Source: Halomonas alkalisoli (lineage in GTDB: Bacteria; Pseudomonadota; Gammaproteobacteria; Pseudomonadales; Halomonadaceae). From it: a stretch of DNA of 36,974 bases. Below the pieces are notes generated by a model. The model was not told where the DNA came from, did no database searches, and saw nothing but the letters and a program-made list of their open reading frames with translations. The stretch spans positions 1-36,974 of the forward strand of contig NZ_JAKCMI010000043.1 in assembly GCF_021412585.1 (NCBI RefSeq), given 5' to 3'. Both the position numbers and the translations under genes were made by a program. Shown here piece after piece: positions 24,698-34,376 of this stretch. Position 1 is the stretch's first letter. Every line of letters starts with the position of its first letter.

Positions 24698-25543
24698 ATG
24701 ACCCAGACGCTGCTGTTTGCCTGCGACCTCTCGGAAGAGAACCGCGCCGCCTACGCACGAGCCATTCGTCTGGCCCATGAAGGTGGCGCACGCCTCGATG
24801 TGATTCATGTGCTGGACCCCTACCTGCCACGCCGGGTTCTTCACGACCTGGAGGAAGCGGTGGTGGCCGACATGCAGGCCATGCTGACGGATATCCGCGA
24901 AGACTACGCCCTACCCGAACCGCGCACCCTGCTGCAGACGGTGGCCGGGGCCACCTATGCCGAGATCATCCGCGAAGCCCATGACCGTGACGTGGACATG
25001 ATCGTACTCGGCGCCCACCGCAAGCGCGGCCAGCCCGACCTGGTCGCCGGCACCACCCTGGCAAGAGTGCTGCGCAGCGCCCCCTGCCCGGTGCTCTCGG
25101 TCAGCCAGCCCGCCAACCACGACTGGCAGGATATCCTCGTCCCGGTGGATTTTTCGCTGGGCAGCCGTCATATCCTGCGCGAGACGCTCAAGCGCTTTCC
25201 GGAGGCCCGGCTGACGCTGCTGCACGCCTGGGACATCCCCGGCGAGCGAGAGCTGGGCTCCGACAAGGAGTATGCCCGCTGGCGCGACCGGGAGGTGGAG
25301 CGGCTGCGCTGCCAGCTGGAGCGAGAGACCGAGGAGTTGATGAGAGAACTCGACAGCGTACCGGACCTGGAGCTGGTGCTGGAGCAGGGTGATCCCCTGG
25401 AGGTGCTGCTGACCCGGCTGCGCCGCCAGCCGCCGGACCTGCTGGCGCTGGGCAGCCGTGGCCAGCTCGGCCGCCATAGCCATATCACCGAGGCGCTACT
25501 CTCCGAGCCGCATTGCGACATCATGTTGTGCCGCGCCTGGTAA
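24698..25543 (+). CDS. Tandem-domain universal stress protein
   Basis: A 281-residue protein with two Usp domains (about 1-145 and 148-281), like E. coli UspE in layout. Each starts with a strand and acidic turn (LLFACDLSEENRAAYARA; ILVPVDFSLGSRHIL). The usual ATP loop G-2x-G-9x-G(S/T) is not intact in either half: the first reads GAHRKRGQ, the second GSRGQLGRHSHITEA. It is therefore probably not an ATP-binding type, in contrast to TeaD at 32069. The ATG at 24698 has GGAG upstream. Function unknown beyond family-level stress association. Confidence 0.9.
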   Translation: MTQTLLFACDLSEENRAAYARAIRLAHEGGARLDVIHVLDPYLPRRVLHDLEEAVVADMQAMLTDIREDYALPEPRTLLQTVAGATYAEIIREAHDRDVDMIVLGAHRKRGQPDLVAGTTLARVLRSAPCPVLSVSQPANHDWQDILVPVDFSLGSRHILRETLKRFPEARLTLLHAWDIPGERELGSDKEYARWRDREVERLRCQLERETEELMRELDSVPDLELVLEQGDPLEVLLTRLRRQPPDLLALGSRGQLGRHSHITEALLSEPHCDIMLCRAW

Positions 25544-25615
25544 AGCCTCTTCGTTCTTCTTTGCGGGTGCGTGCTACCCTTCCGGCTGATCCACAGCCAG
25601 AGGGAAGCCTGCCGG

Positions 25616-26053
25616 ATGAAAGCCCTGATACAGCGAGTACGGCGCGCCAGCGTAGTGGTCGACCAGCGGACCGTGGGGGCCATCGATCGAGGCCTGCTGG
25701 CCCTGGTCGGCGTGGAGAAGGGGGACGACGAGGCCGCCGCCGACAAGCTGTTGCACAAGCTGCTGCATTACCGGGTCTTCGCCGACGAGGCCGACAAGAT
25801 GAACCTCGACCTGCAGCAGGTCGACGGCGGGCTACTGCTGGTCTCCCAGTTCACCCTGGCCGCCGATACCCGCAAGGGGCTGCGCCCGAGCTTCTCCAGC
25901 GCCGCGCCGCCGGCCGAGGGCGAGCGGCTGTTCCACTACCTGCTCGACCGGGCCCAGTCGGCCTGGCCGAAGGTCGCCTGCGGCGAGTTCGCCGCCAACA
26001 TGCAGGTGGAGCTGGTCAATGACGGGCCGGTGACGTTTCTGCTGGAGAGTTGA
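25616..26053 (+). CDS. dtd: D-aminoacyl-tRNA deacylase
   Basis: Removes wrongly attached D-amino acids (and glycine) from tRNA. The 145 residues have MKALIQRVRRASV, the signature SQFTLAADTRKGLRPSF, and the C-terminal NDGPVTFLLES containing the Gly-Pro motif of the active site. The ATG at 25616 gives the family length; the frame stays open to 25571 without similarity. An extended -10 (TGCTACCCT, 25572-25580) may be its promoter. Confidence 0.96.
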   Translation: MKALIQRVRRASVVVDQRTVGAIDRGLLALVGVEKGDDEAAADKLLHKLLHYRVFADEADKMNLDLQQVDGGLLLVSQFTLAADTRKGLRPSFSSAAPPAEGERLFHYLLDRAQSAWPKVACGEFAANMQVELVNDGPVTFLLES

Positions 26054-26143
26054 TGGCACCGGGCATCCACGGTTGGCGACTATAACCGCGGCTTGCCCGG
26101 CGACAGGCCCCGGGGCGCCGGACCGTCGATGAGGCGCTGTAAA

Positions 26144-26182
26144 CCCATCCCTGGGCGCTACCGATGCCATCCCTGGCATCGG
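26144..26182. repeat. Two palindromes sharing CCATCCCTGG
   Basis: CCCATCCCTGGG (26144-26155) and the longer CCGATGCCA-TCCC-TGGCATCGG (26161-26182, a perfect 9-bp stem) share the same CCATCCCTGG core, 22 bp apart. They lie in the 208-bp gap between convergent dtd and the ABC-F gene. No T-run follows. This looks like a dispersed extragenic palindrome, and may stabilise transcript ends. Confidence 0.6.
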
Positions 26183-26261
26183 ACCTCCTCTCCGGCCTGT
26201 CCCCTGCGCCGCTCGCCTCAGGTAACCATCAACGTTAGTTGGCAAAGCCTCGAAGGATGGA

Positions 26262-28226
<1,965 letters not shown>

Positions 28227-28254
28227 GCAGACTCCAATTAGCAGAAAACGATGC

Positions 28255-28272
28255 TGCCGCCCGTAGGCGGCA
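28255..28272. other. Hairpin in divergent ABC-F/TIGR02444 leader
   Basis: TGCCGCC (28255-28261) pairs with GGCGGCA (28266-28272) across a CGTA loop, between the divergent starts. On the minus strand it lies upstream of the ABC-F gene. Regulatory meaning unknown. Confidence 0.35.
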
Positions 28273-28316
28273 ATCCCGAACAGAAGACGGTAACGGCAAA
28301 TGGCGACAGCCTGATC

Positions 28317-28841
28317 ATGAGTGACGATTCTACCCGATTGGAGACGGCTCTGCGGAGCCGGTTGGCGGCGGATCCGCTATGGGACTTCGCCCTGGCACTC
28401 TACGCTCGTCCCGGCGTGGAGGCCGCCTGCCTGACACTGCAGGATGAAGCCGGCGTGGACGTCTGCGAGCTGCTGTGGCACTGCTGGCTCCACCACCATG
28501 GCCTGGCACTGGAAGCGGAGCCTGATGAACTAGCGGCGATCCGACGGTGGCAGCGGGAGGTCACGTCGGTGCTGCGCGTCCTGCGGCGACGCCTGAAGGA
28601 TGAGGCGAGCAAAAGCGCCGGCGTGGCCGAGGTGCGTCGCCAGCTGCAGCACACCGAGCTTGCCGCCGAGGGGGAGACCCTGGCTCGCCTGCAGGCCCTG
28701 GCCGAACGCGGTGAAGGTCTCGTCCGGCACTCGGATTCTCGCTCAAAACTGGCATTTTCTCTCGCATCGCGCTGGCAATTGCAGAAAAAACCGCAACTTT
28801 TAGCGCTTCAAACCATCGAATGCCAGCTTGACCCCCCCTAG
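28317..28841 (+). CDS. TIGR02444 family protein (DUF2390-like)
   Basis: A 174-residue, mostly helical cytoplasmic protein. The N-terminal half reads LWDFALALYARPGVEAACLTLQDEAGVDVCELLW, typical of the TIGR02444 family that neighbours yheS in Pseudomonas and relatives. Function unknown. I start at the ATG at 28317 (MSDDSTRLE); the open frame begins at 28251 but that part lies in the hairpin leader. The last 30 codons are much more AT-rich than the rest and contain the -35 of the teaA promoter. Confidence 0.85.
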   Translation: MSDDSTRLETALRSRLAADPLWDFALALYARPGVEAACLTLQDEAGVDVCELLWHCWLHHHGLALEAEPDELAAIRRWQREVTSVLRVLRRRLKDEASKSAGVAEVRRQLQHTELAAEGETLARLQALAERGEGLVRHSDSRSKLAFSLASRWQLQKKPQLLALQTIECQLDPP

Positions 28842-28856
28842 GTGCCACGCTAGCCT
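28828..28856 (+). promoter_or_regulatory. Likely teaA promoter
   Basis: TTGACC (28828-28833, five of six -35 bases) and TAGCCT (28851-28856, three of six) are 17 bp apart. The -35 lies inside the final codons of the upstream gene. In H. elongata the tea operon responds to osmolarity; whether this site is the responsive one cannot be read here. Confidence 0.5.
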
Positions 28857-28943
28857 GAAAAAAGCTATGCAGTCCATGAGGCTGCGCGATGCCTGGAGAT
28901 GTGATCGAGTTTCACAGGCCCAACCTGCGAGGAGAACACAATA

Positions 28944-29963
28944 ATGAAGGCAACCAAGCTGTTGACCACTGCCAGTATCGGCGCGCTGCTGTTCGGCATG
29001 TCGGCTGCGGCACATTCCGCCGAGTGGCGCTATGCGCACGAGGAATTCGAAGGTGATGTGCAGGACGTATTCGCCATCGCTTTCAAGGAATATATCGAGG
29101 AAAATTCCGATAACACCGTCCAGGTCTATCGCTTTGGCGAACTGGGCGAGTCCGATGACATCATGGAGCAGACCCAGGCCGGCATTCTGCAGTTCGTCAA
29201 CCAGTCCCCCGGCTTCACCGGTGCGCTGATTCCCGAGGCGCAGATCTTCTTCATCCCCTATCTGCTGCCCACCGATGAAGAGTCTGTCATCGAGTTCTTC
29301 AACACCAGCCGGGCCATCAACGAGATGTTCCCGGAGCTCTATGCGGAGCAGGGCCTCGAGCTTCTCAAGATGTACCCGGAAGGCGAAATGGTCGTCACCC
29401 TGGACGAGCCATTCACCAGCCCGGACGATCTGCGCGGCAAGAACGTCCGCATCATGACCAACCCGCTGCTCTCCGAGACCTACCGCGCCTTCGGTGCCAC
29501 CCCGACCCCGCTGCCCTGGGGCGAAGTGTACGGCGGCCTCCAGACCGGCATCATCCAGGGGCAGGAAAACCCGATCTTCTGGATCGAGTCCGGCGGCCTC
29601 TACGAAGTGTCTCCACACCTGGTCTTCACCGGCCATGGCTGGTTCACCACCGCCATGATGGCCAACCAGGACTTCTTCAACGGCCTCTCCGAGGAGGAAC
29701 AGCAGCTGGTGCGCGACGCCACCGATGCGGCCTATGAGCACATCATCGGCCACATCTCCGGGCTCGCCGATGAGTCCCTGGCGAAAATCCAGGAAGCCTC
29801 CGACGAGGTTACCGTGACCCGCCTCGACGAAGACCAGATCCAGGCCTTCCGCGAGCGTGCCCCGCAGGTCGAGGAGCGCTTCATCGAAATGACCGGTGAG
29901 CGCGGACAGGAGCTGCTCGAGCAGTTCAAGGCCGACCTCGAAGCCGTGACCGGCGAGGAGTAA
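28944..29963 (+). CDS. teaA: Ectoine/hydroxyectoine-binding protein TeaA
   Basis: Periplasmic binding protein of the TeaABC TRAP transporter, which recaptures ectoines lost to the medium and takes them up under osmotic stress. The 339 residues have a signal peptide cleaved about after AHSA (26). The mature start EWRYAHEEFEGDVQDVF matches my memory of H. elongata TeaA nearly residue for residue, including the Glu (here Glu34) reported as an ectoine contact. The aromatic ligand-box segments FVNQSPGF, LPWGEVYGG and NPIFWIESGG are also kept. GAGGAGA precedes the ATG by 8 nt. An intrinsic terminator follows the gene. Confidence 0.95.
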   Translation: MKATKLLTTASIGALLFGMSAAAHSAEWRYAHEEFEGDVQDVFAIAFKEYIEENSDNTVQVYRFGELGESDDIMEQTQAGILQFVNQSPGFTGALIPEAQIFFIPYLLPTDEESVIEFFNTSRAINEMFPELYAEQGLELLKMYPEGEMVVTLDEPFTSPDDLRGKNVRIMTNPLLSETYRAFGATPTPLPWGEVYGGLQTGIIQGQENPIFWIESGGLYEVSPHLVFTGHGWFTTAMMANQDFFNGLSEEEQQLVRDATDAAYEHIIGHISGLADESLAKIQEASDEVTVTRLDEDQIQAFRERAPQVEERFIEMTGERGQELLEQFKADLEAVTGEE

Positions 29964-29995
29964 GCCTCAAGGGCGACTCATCGTAAGCGTGCGAG

Positions 29996-30028
29996 GGGGG
30001 TAGCCCGCCGGCTACCCCCTTATTGTTT
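29996..30028 (+). terminator. Terminator between teaA and teaB
   Basis: GGGGGTAGCC (29996-30005) and GGCTACCCCC (30010-30019) form a perfect 10-bp stem with a CGCC loop, followed by TTATTGTTT. It should stop part of the transcription after teaA, or protect its 3' end, so that the binding protein is made in excess over the membrane subunits. I see no strong second promoter in the remaining 120 bp before teaB. Confidence 0.75.
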
Positions 30029-30147
30029 CCGTCCCGGCCAATCAGCGTTGACGTCCCGCGGGATGGAGCCGTCCCTCGCTGCTTACCCTTGAGGGTGGAG
30101 ATGGCATTTCACTCCCTTCGCAGGGAAAGACTCAGGAGTCCGGTCGC

Positions 30148-30726
30148 ATGACAGAAGAAGAATCCGAGAAGAACTATCGCTCGACGCTCCCCGGCCCCCT
30201 GGGCGTCGTCGACACCTGGATCAGCAAGGTAGAGTCCACGATCCTGGCCATGGGGGTGATCCTGATGGCTATCAACACGGTGGCCAACGTGCTCAGCCGC
30301 TTCCTGCTCGGCGAGAGCCTGCATTTTTCCGAAGAGGTGAATCGCATCCTGATCGTGATGATCACCTTTGCCGGGCTCGGCTATGCCGCCCGTCACGGCC
30401 GTCATATCCGCATGTCCGCCTTCTATGATGCCCTGCCCACCGGTGGCCGACGATGGCTGATGATCTTCATCTGCCTCTTCACCTCGGTGGTGATGTTCGT
30501 GCTCTGCTACTACTCCATCGGCTATATCAGTACGCTCTACGGCCGCGGGCGCGTGCTCCCCTCTCTGAGCATACCGATATGGATGATCTACCTTTGGGTA
30601 CCGGTCGGATTCACCATCACCGGCATTCAGTACCTGCTCACCGCCATCAAGAACCTCACCTCCCGTGATGTCTATCTGTCGACCCATGTGGTCGATGGCT
30701 ACAAGGACACGGAAACGGAAGTCTGA
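30148..30726 (+). CDS. teaB: Ectoine TRAP transporter small permease TeaB
   Basis: Small membrane subunit of TeaABC. The 192 residues form four helices with a charged N-terminus (TEEESEKNYRS) and the DctQ-type segment GYAARHGRHIRMSAFYDALP after helix 2. CAGGAG lies about 10 nt upstream of the ATG. It is separated from teaA by 184 bp with a terminator, and from teaC by 27 bp. Function follows from TeaA identity and operon order. Confidence 0.93.
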   Translation: MTEEESEKNYRSTLPGPLGVVDTWISKVESTILAMGVILMAINTVANVLSRFLLGESLHFSEEVNRILIVMITFAGLGYAARHGRHIRMSAFYDALPTGGRRWLMIFICLFTSVVMFVLCYYSIGYISTLYGRGRVLPSLSIPIWMIYLWVPVGFTITGIQYLLTAIKNLTSRDVYLSTHVVDGYKDTETEV

Positions 30727-30753
30727 CGCTGAGCACGAGAGGATTACACCACC

Positions 30754-32037
30754 ATGACAACCATAATCGTTTCCCTCATGATCGTGTTGCTGCTGCTCGG
30801 CTTCCCGATGATGATTCCCCTGGTCACGGCGGCCTTCGTCGGCTTTTACATGACCTTCGGCGGCACCGGTCAGATGGAGACCCTCATCCAGCAGATGATG
30901 GGGGGCATACGGCCCACGGCATTGATCGCCGTGCCCATGTTCATCCTCGCCGCCGATATCATGACCCGTGGCCAGTCCGCCGGGCGGCTGATCGACATGG
31001 TCATGAGCTTCGTCGGCCACGTGAAGGGCGGCCTTGCCGTCAGCACCGCCGCCTCCTGCACCCTGTTCGGCGCCGTTTCCGGTTCCACCCAGGCCACCGT
31101 GGTGGCGGTCGGTTCGCCGCTGCGTCCGCGCATGCTCAAGGCGGGCTACAAGGACCCCTTCACCCTGGCGCTGATCATCAACTCCAGTGACATCGCCTTT
31201 TTGATCCCCCCCAGCATCGGCATGATCATCTACGGGGTCATTTCCGGCACCTCCATCGGCGAGCTGTTCATTGCCGGTATCGGCCCGGGCCTGCTGATCC
31301 TTCTGCTGTTCTCGATCTACTGCGTGTTCTACGCCATCTTCCACAAGGTACCCACCGAGCCGAAATCCAGCTGGAAGGAGCGCACGCTCGCCGTGCGTAA
31401 CGCCCTCTGGCCGCTGGGTTTCCCCGTGCTGATCATCGGCGGCATCTACGGTGGCATCTTCAGCCCGACCGAAGCGGCTGCCGCCTGCGTACTCTATGCG
31501 GTACTGCTGGAGTTCGTGATCTTCCGGTCGCTGAAAATGCCGGATATCTATACCATCGCCAAGTCCACCGGCCTGATCACCGCGGTGGTATTCATCCTGG
31601 TAGCCGTGGGCAACGGCTTCTCGTGGATCATCTCCTTCGCCCAGATTCCACAGACCCTGCTCGCCGCCTTCGGCATCAACGAGGCCGGGCCGATAGGCGT
31701 GCTGATCGCGATCTCCGTCGCCTTCTTCGTCGCCTGCATGTTCGTGGACCCCATCGTGGTCATCCTGGTACTGACGCCCATCTTCGCACCGGCCATCGCC
31801 GCCTCCGGCCTCGACCCGGTGCACGTGGGCGTGCTGATCACCCTGCAGGTGGCGATAGGCTCGGCGACGCCACCCTTCGGCTGCGACATCTTCACCGCCA
31901 TCGCCATCTTCAAGCGACCCTACTGGGAGGTGATCCGCGGTACGCCACCCTTCGTCTTCATGCTGGTGCTGTCCGCGGCCCTGATCATCATGTTCCCCCA
32001 GATCGCGCTGTTCCTGCGTGACCTGGCCTTCCGCTGA
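30754..32037 (+). CDS. teaC: Ectoine TRAP transporter large permease TeaC
   Basis: Large DctM-type subunit that carries sodium-driven transport. The 427 residues contain about 11-12 helices and family motifs AVPMFILAADIMTRG, LFGAVSGSTQATVVAVGSPL, IAFLIPPSIGMIIYG, GIFSPTEAAAACVLYA and SATPPFGCDIFTA. Its length equals that of a standard DctM and is 43 residues shorter than the orphan DctM at 21887. teaD follows after a 31-nt gap. Confidence 0.94.
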   Translation: MTTIIVSLMIVLLLLGFPMMIPLVTAAFVGFYMTFGGTGQMETLIQQMMGGIRPTALIAVPMFILAADIMTRGQSAGRLIDMVMSFVGHVKGGLAVSTAASCTLFGAVSGSTQATVVAVGSPLRPRMLKAGYKDPFTLALIINSSDIAFLIPPSIGMIIYGVISGTSIGELFIAGIGPGLLILLLFSIYCVFYAIFHKVPTEPKSSWKERTLAVRNALWPLGFPVLIIGGIYGGIFSPTEAAAACVLYAVLLEFVIFRSLKMPDIYTIAKSTGLITAVVFILVAVGNGFSWIISFAQIPQTLLAAFGINEAGPIGVLIAISVAFFVACMFVDPIVVILVLTPIFAPAIAASGLDPVHVGVLITLQVAIGSATPPFGCDIFTAIAIFKRPYWEVIRGTPPFVFMLVLSAALIIMFPQIALFLRDLAFR

Positions 32038-32068
32038 TCGCGAGACTGACCCCGCCAAGGAGATGATG

Positions 32069-32512
32069 ATGTTCAATCGGATACTGATACCGGTGGATGG
32101 CTCGAAGGGCGCGATGAAGGCGTTGCAGAAAGCCGTCGGACTACAGATGCTGACCGGTGCCGAGCTCTATATTCTCTGTGTGTTCAAGCACCACAGCCTG
32201 CTGGAAGCCTCGCTCTCCATGGTGCGCCCCGACAAGCTGGATATTCCCGATGACGCGCTCAAGGAGTACGCCACCGAGATTGCCGTGCATGCCAAGGGCG
32301 AAGCCGTGGAGCTGGGCGCCGACCCGGCGCGGCTGCGGGCCTTCGTCAAGGGCGGGCGCCCTTCCCGCACCATCGTGCGCTTCGCCCGCAAGCGTGAGTG
32401 CGACCTGATCGTGATCGGCGCCCAGGGCACCAACGGGGAGAAGAGCCTGCTGCTGGGCAGCGTCGCCCAGCGCGTGGCGGGCTCCGCACACTGCCCGACC
32501 CTGGTGGTCTAA
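32069..32512 (+). CDS. teaD: Universal stress protein TeaD, regulator of TeaABC
   Basis: Single-domain Usp of 147 residues, the length of H. elongata TeaD, where it binds ATP and restrains ectoine uptake. The ATP loop is canonical here: GAQG, nine residues, then GS (IGAQGTNGEKSLLLGSV). The N-terminus FNRILIPVDGSKGAMKAL is typical. Of three consecutive in-frame ATG codons (32063, 32066, 32069) I chose the last, because AAGGAG at 32057-32062 is then 6 nt away. Confidence 0.94.
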   Translation: MFNRILIPVDGSKGAMKALQKAVGLQMLTGAELYILCVFKHHSLLEASLSMVRPDKLDIPDDALKEYATEIAVHAKGEAVELGADPARLRAFVKGGRPSRTIVRFARKRECDLIVIGAQGTNGEKSLLLGSVAQRVAGSAHCPTLVV

Positions 32513-32526
32513 CCTGGTCCACACCG

Positions 32527-32572
32527 CCGGTCCGGTTGCGCCCTTTTGTCAGCGGGTGCGGAACCGGACCGG
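32527..32572 (+). other. Strong hairpin after teaD
   Basis: CCGGTCCGGTT (32527-32537) and AACCGGACCGG (32562-32572) form an 11-bp perfect outer stem, continued by GCGCCC/GGGTGC inside. No T-run follows, so it may mark the tea operon end by stabilising RNA or with Rho. A TGTTAGAGT extended -10 (32576-32584) just after it could start the FKBP transcript. Confidence 0.5.
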
Positions 32573-32640
32573 CCCTGTTAGAGTCCGAATAGCTGCCAAC
32601 GGGTTCACGCCTCACTGCTTCTATTACCTAAGGATTCTGC

Positions 32641-33324
32641 ATGAAGACACTCCTGACTTCCGCCTCCTTGGTCACCTTGATGGCCGCAGCACCGCTTGCC
32701 CTGGCCGCCCCGGAGACCGAGGACGAGCGCCTCAGCTACAGCCTTGGGGTTGCCTATGGCCAGAGCATCGCACAGGAGTATGCCGACCTGGACGTGGATG
32801 CTTTCGCCGACGCCATACGCGATATCATCGAAGATAATGAATTGGCCATGAGCGCCGATGACATGGCCGATACCCTGAGCCGGTTTCAGGAGCAGGCCAT
32901 TGCCAACCGTCAGGCCGAAGCCCAGGAAATGGCCGAACGCAATCTTGCCGAAGGTGAAGCCTTCCTGGCCGAAAATGCCGACCGGGAAGCGGTCGAGACC
33001 ACCGAGTCGGGCCTGCAGTATGAAGTGCTGGAAGCCGGCGAGGGCCCAAGCCCGGGACCGACCTCCCACGTGGAAGTCCACTATGAGGGCACGCTGGTCA
33101 ACGGCACCGTATTCGACAGCTCCTTCGAACGCGGCGAGTCGGTGAGCTTTCGAGTCGACCAGGTCATCGAGGGATGGCAGGAAGCGCTGCAGCTGATGAG
33201 CGTCGGCGATAGCTGGATGCTCTTCATTCCCCCCGAGCTGGGCTATGGCGCGCAGGGACAGGGCCCCATCGGACCCAACGAGACGCTGATCTTCCAGGTC
33301 GAACTGCTCGACGTGATGGATTGA
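32641..33324 (+). CDS. FKBP-type peptidyl-prolyl isomerase, exported
   Basis: A 227-residue periplasmic folding factor. It has a signal peptide (about 1-22, ending ALA), an N-terminal helical dimerisation region (LSYSLGVAYGQSIAQEY, as in Mip/FkpA/FklB) with a charged helix (about 70-115), and a C-terminal FKBP domain (about 120-227) with VEVHYEGTLVNGTVFDSSFERG, the VIEGWQEAL loop and IPPELGYGAQG. FkpA versus FklB/Mip cannot be decided. It lies 10 nt upstream of the esterase gene and may be co-transcribed with it. Confidence 0.94.
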   Translation: MKTLLTSASLVTLMAAAPLALAAPETEDERLSYSLGVAYGQSIAQEYADLDVDAFADAIRDIIEDNELAMSADDMADTLSRFQEQAIANRQAEAQEMAERNLAEGEAFLAENADREAVETTESGLQYEVLEAGEGPSPGPTSHVEVHYEGTLVNGTVFDSSFERGESVSFRVDQVIEGWQEALQLMSVGDSWMLFIPPELGYGAQGQGPIGPNETLIFQVELLDVMD

Positions 33325-33334
33325 CAACCCACCC

Positions 33335-34375
33335 ATGAGAGCCTTCCCCCCACTTTTCGCTGGCCTCCTCTTCTCGGTCGGCGCCCTGGCGGACGACCCG
33401 CTGCCGGAGCTGCCACGACTCAGCACATCTCCCGACGCTGTCAGCGTGATCGGCATCTCCTCGGGTGGCTATATGGCCACCCAGCTCGCCGTGGCCTGGC
33501 CGGAGCGATTCGAGGGCCTGGCGGTACTCGCCGCCGGCCCCTGGAGCTGCGCCCAGGGCGGCCTGGGCCGCGCCCTGGGCCAGTGCATGTCAACCCGGCG
33601 CGGCCCACCGGACCTGGCCGCCCTGAACCTGAAGCTGCGCGATTACCAGGCACGCGGACTGGTGGGTGATGCCTCCGACCTGGCCGGGCTGCGTGCCTAT
33701 GTCTGGCACGGCGAGGCCGACGGTGTCGTCGACCCCTCACTGGGAGAAGCCCTGGCCGAGCAGCTGTCCGGCTGGCTGGCCAGCCCCGGGGAGCAGTTGA
33801 AGGTGAACCTCGCTCCGACAGCCGGCCACGGCTGGCCCATACGCTCGGACGAGCAGATTTCGCCCAGCTGGCTGGCCGAGTGCCGCGGCGGTGGCGGGAC
33901 TCACCTGCTGGCCTGCGGCACGGATGTCGCCGGCGAGGCACTCGCCTGGCTGCATGGCGAGCTTGCCCCGGCGCAAGAGGTCGATATGGCGCAGCTGCTG
34001 CGCTTCGATCAGGAGGACTTTGCGGTACGCGGGATGGGCTCGGTGGGGTATGCGCTGATCCCCGAGGCGTGCCAGGCGGGGGGCTGTGACCTGACACTCG
34101 CCCTGCATGGCTGCGGGATGGACAGCGAACAGATCGACGAGGCCTTCGTCCGCCACAGCGGCCTCAACGAGTGGGCCGTGGCCAACCAGCGGGTCGTGCT
34201 CTACCCCCAGGCGAAAACCAGCCTGGCCAATCCCCAGGGGTGCTGGGACTGGTGGGGCTTTACCGAGAGCACCTGGCAACTCGACCCCCTGCACGATACC
34301 CGTGAAGGGGTCCAGGTGAGCGCGCTGATGGCCATGATCGACCGGCTGGAGGAGAACCCGGCCGAGGACGAATGA
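33335..34375 (+). CDS. Secreted PHB-depolymerase-like esterase, permuted fold
   Basis: A 346-residue exported alpha/beta hydrolase with signal peptide MRAFPPLFAGLLFSVGALA. The lipase box GISSG is close to the N-terminus (Ser42), followed by Asp129 (HGEADGVVD) and His165 (AGHGWP). This triad spacing resembles the Penicillium funiculosum PHB depolymerase (Ser39/Asp121/His155, from memory). The oxyanion-type strand LTLALHGCGMDSEQI comes late (about 250), so the fold is circularly permuted. No separate substrate-binding domain follows. Several cysteines could form disulphides, which fits export past DsbA. Real substrate (PHB oligomers or other esters) is unproven. Confidence 0.85.
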   Translation: MRAFPPLFAGLLFSVGALADDPLPELPRLSTSPDAVSVIGISSGGYMATQLAVAWPERFEGLAVLAAGPWSCAQGGLGRALGQCMSTRRGPPDLAALNLKLRDYQARGLVGDASDLAGLRAYVWHGEADGVVDPSLGEALAEQLSGWLASPGEQLKVNLAPTAGHGWPIRSDEQISPSWLAECRGGGGTHLLACGTDVAGEALAWLHGELAPAQEVDMAQLLRFDQEDFAVRGMGSVGYALIPEACQAGGCDLTLALHGCGMDSEQIDEAFVRHSGLNEWAVANQRVVLYPQAKTSLANPQGCWDWWGFTESTWQLDPLHDTREGVQVSALMAMIDRLEENPAEDE

Positions 34376-34376
34376 C

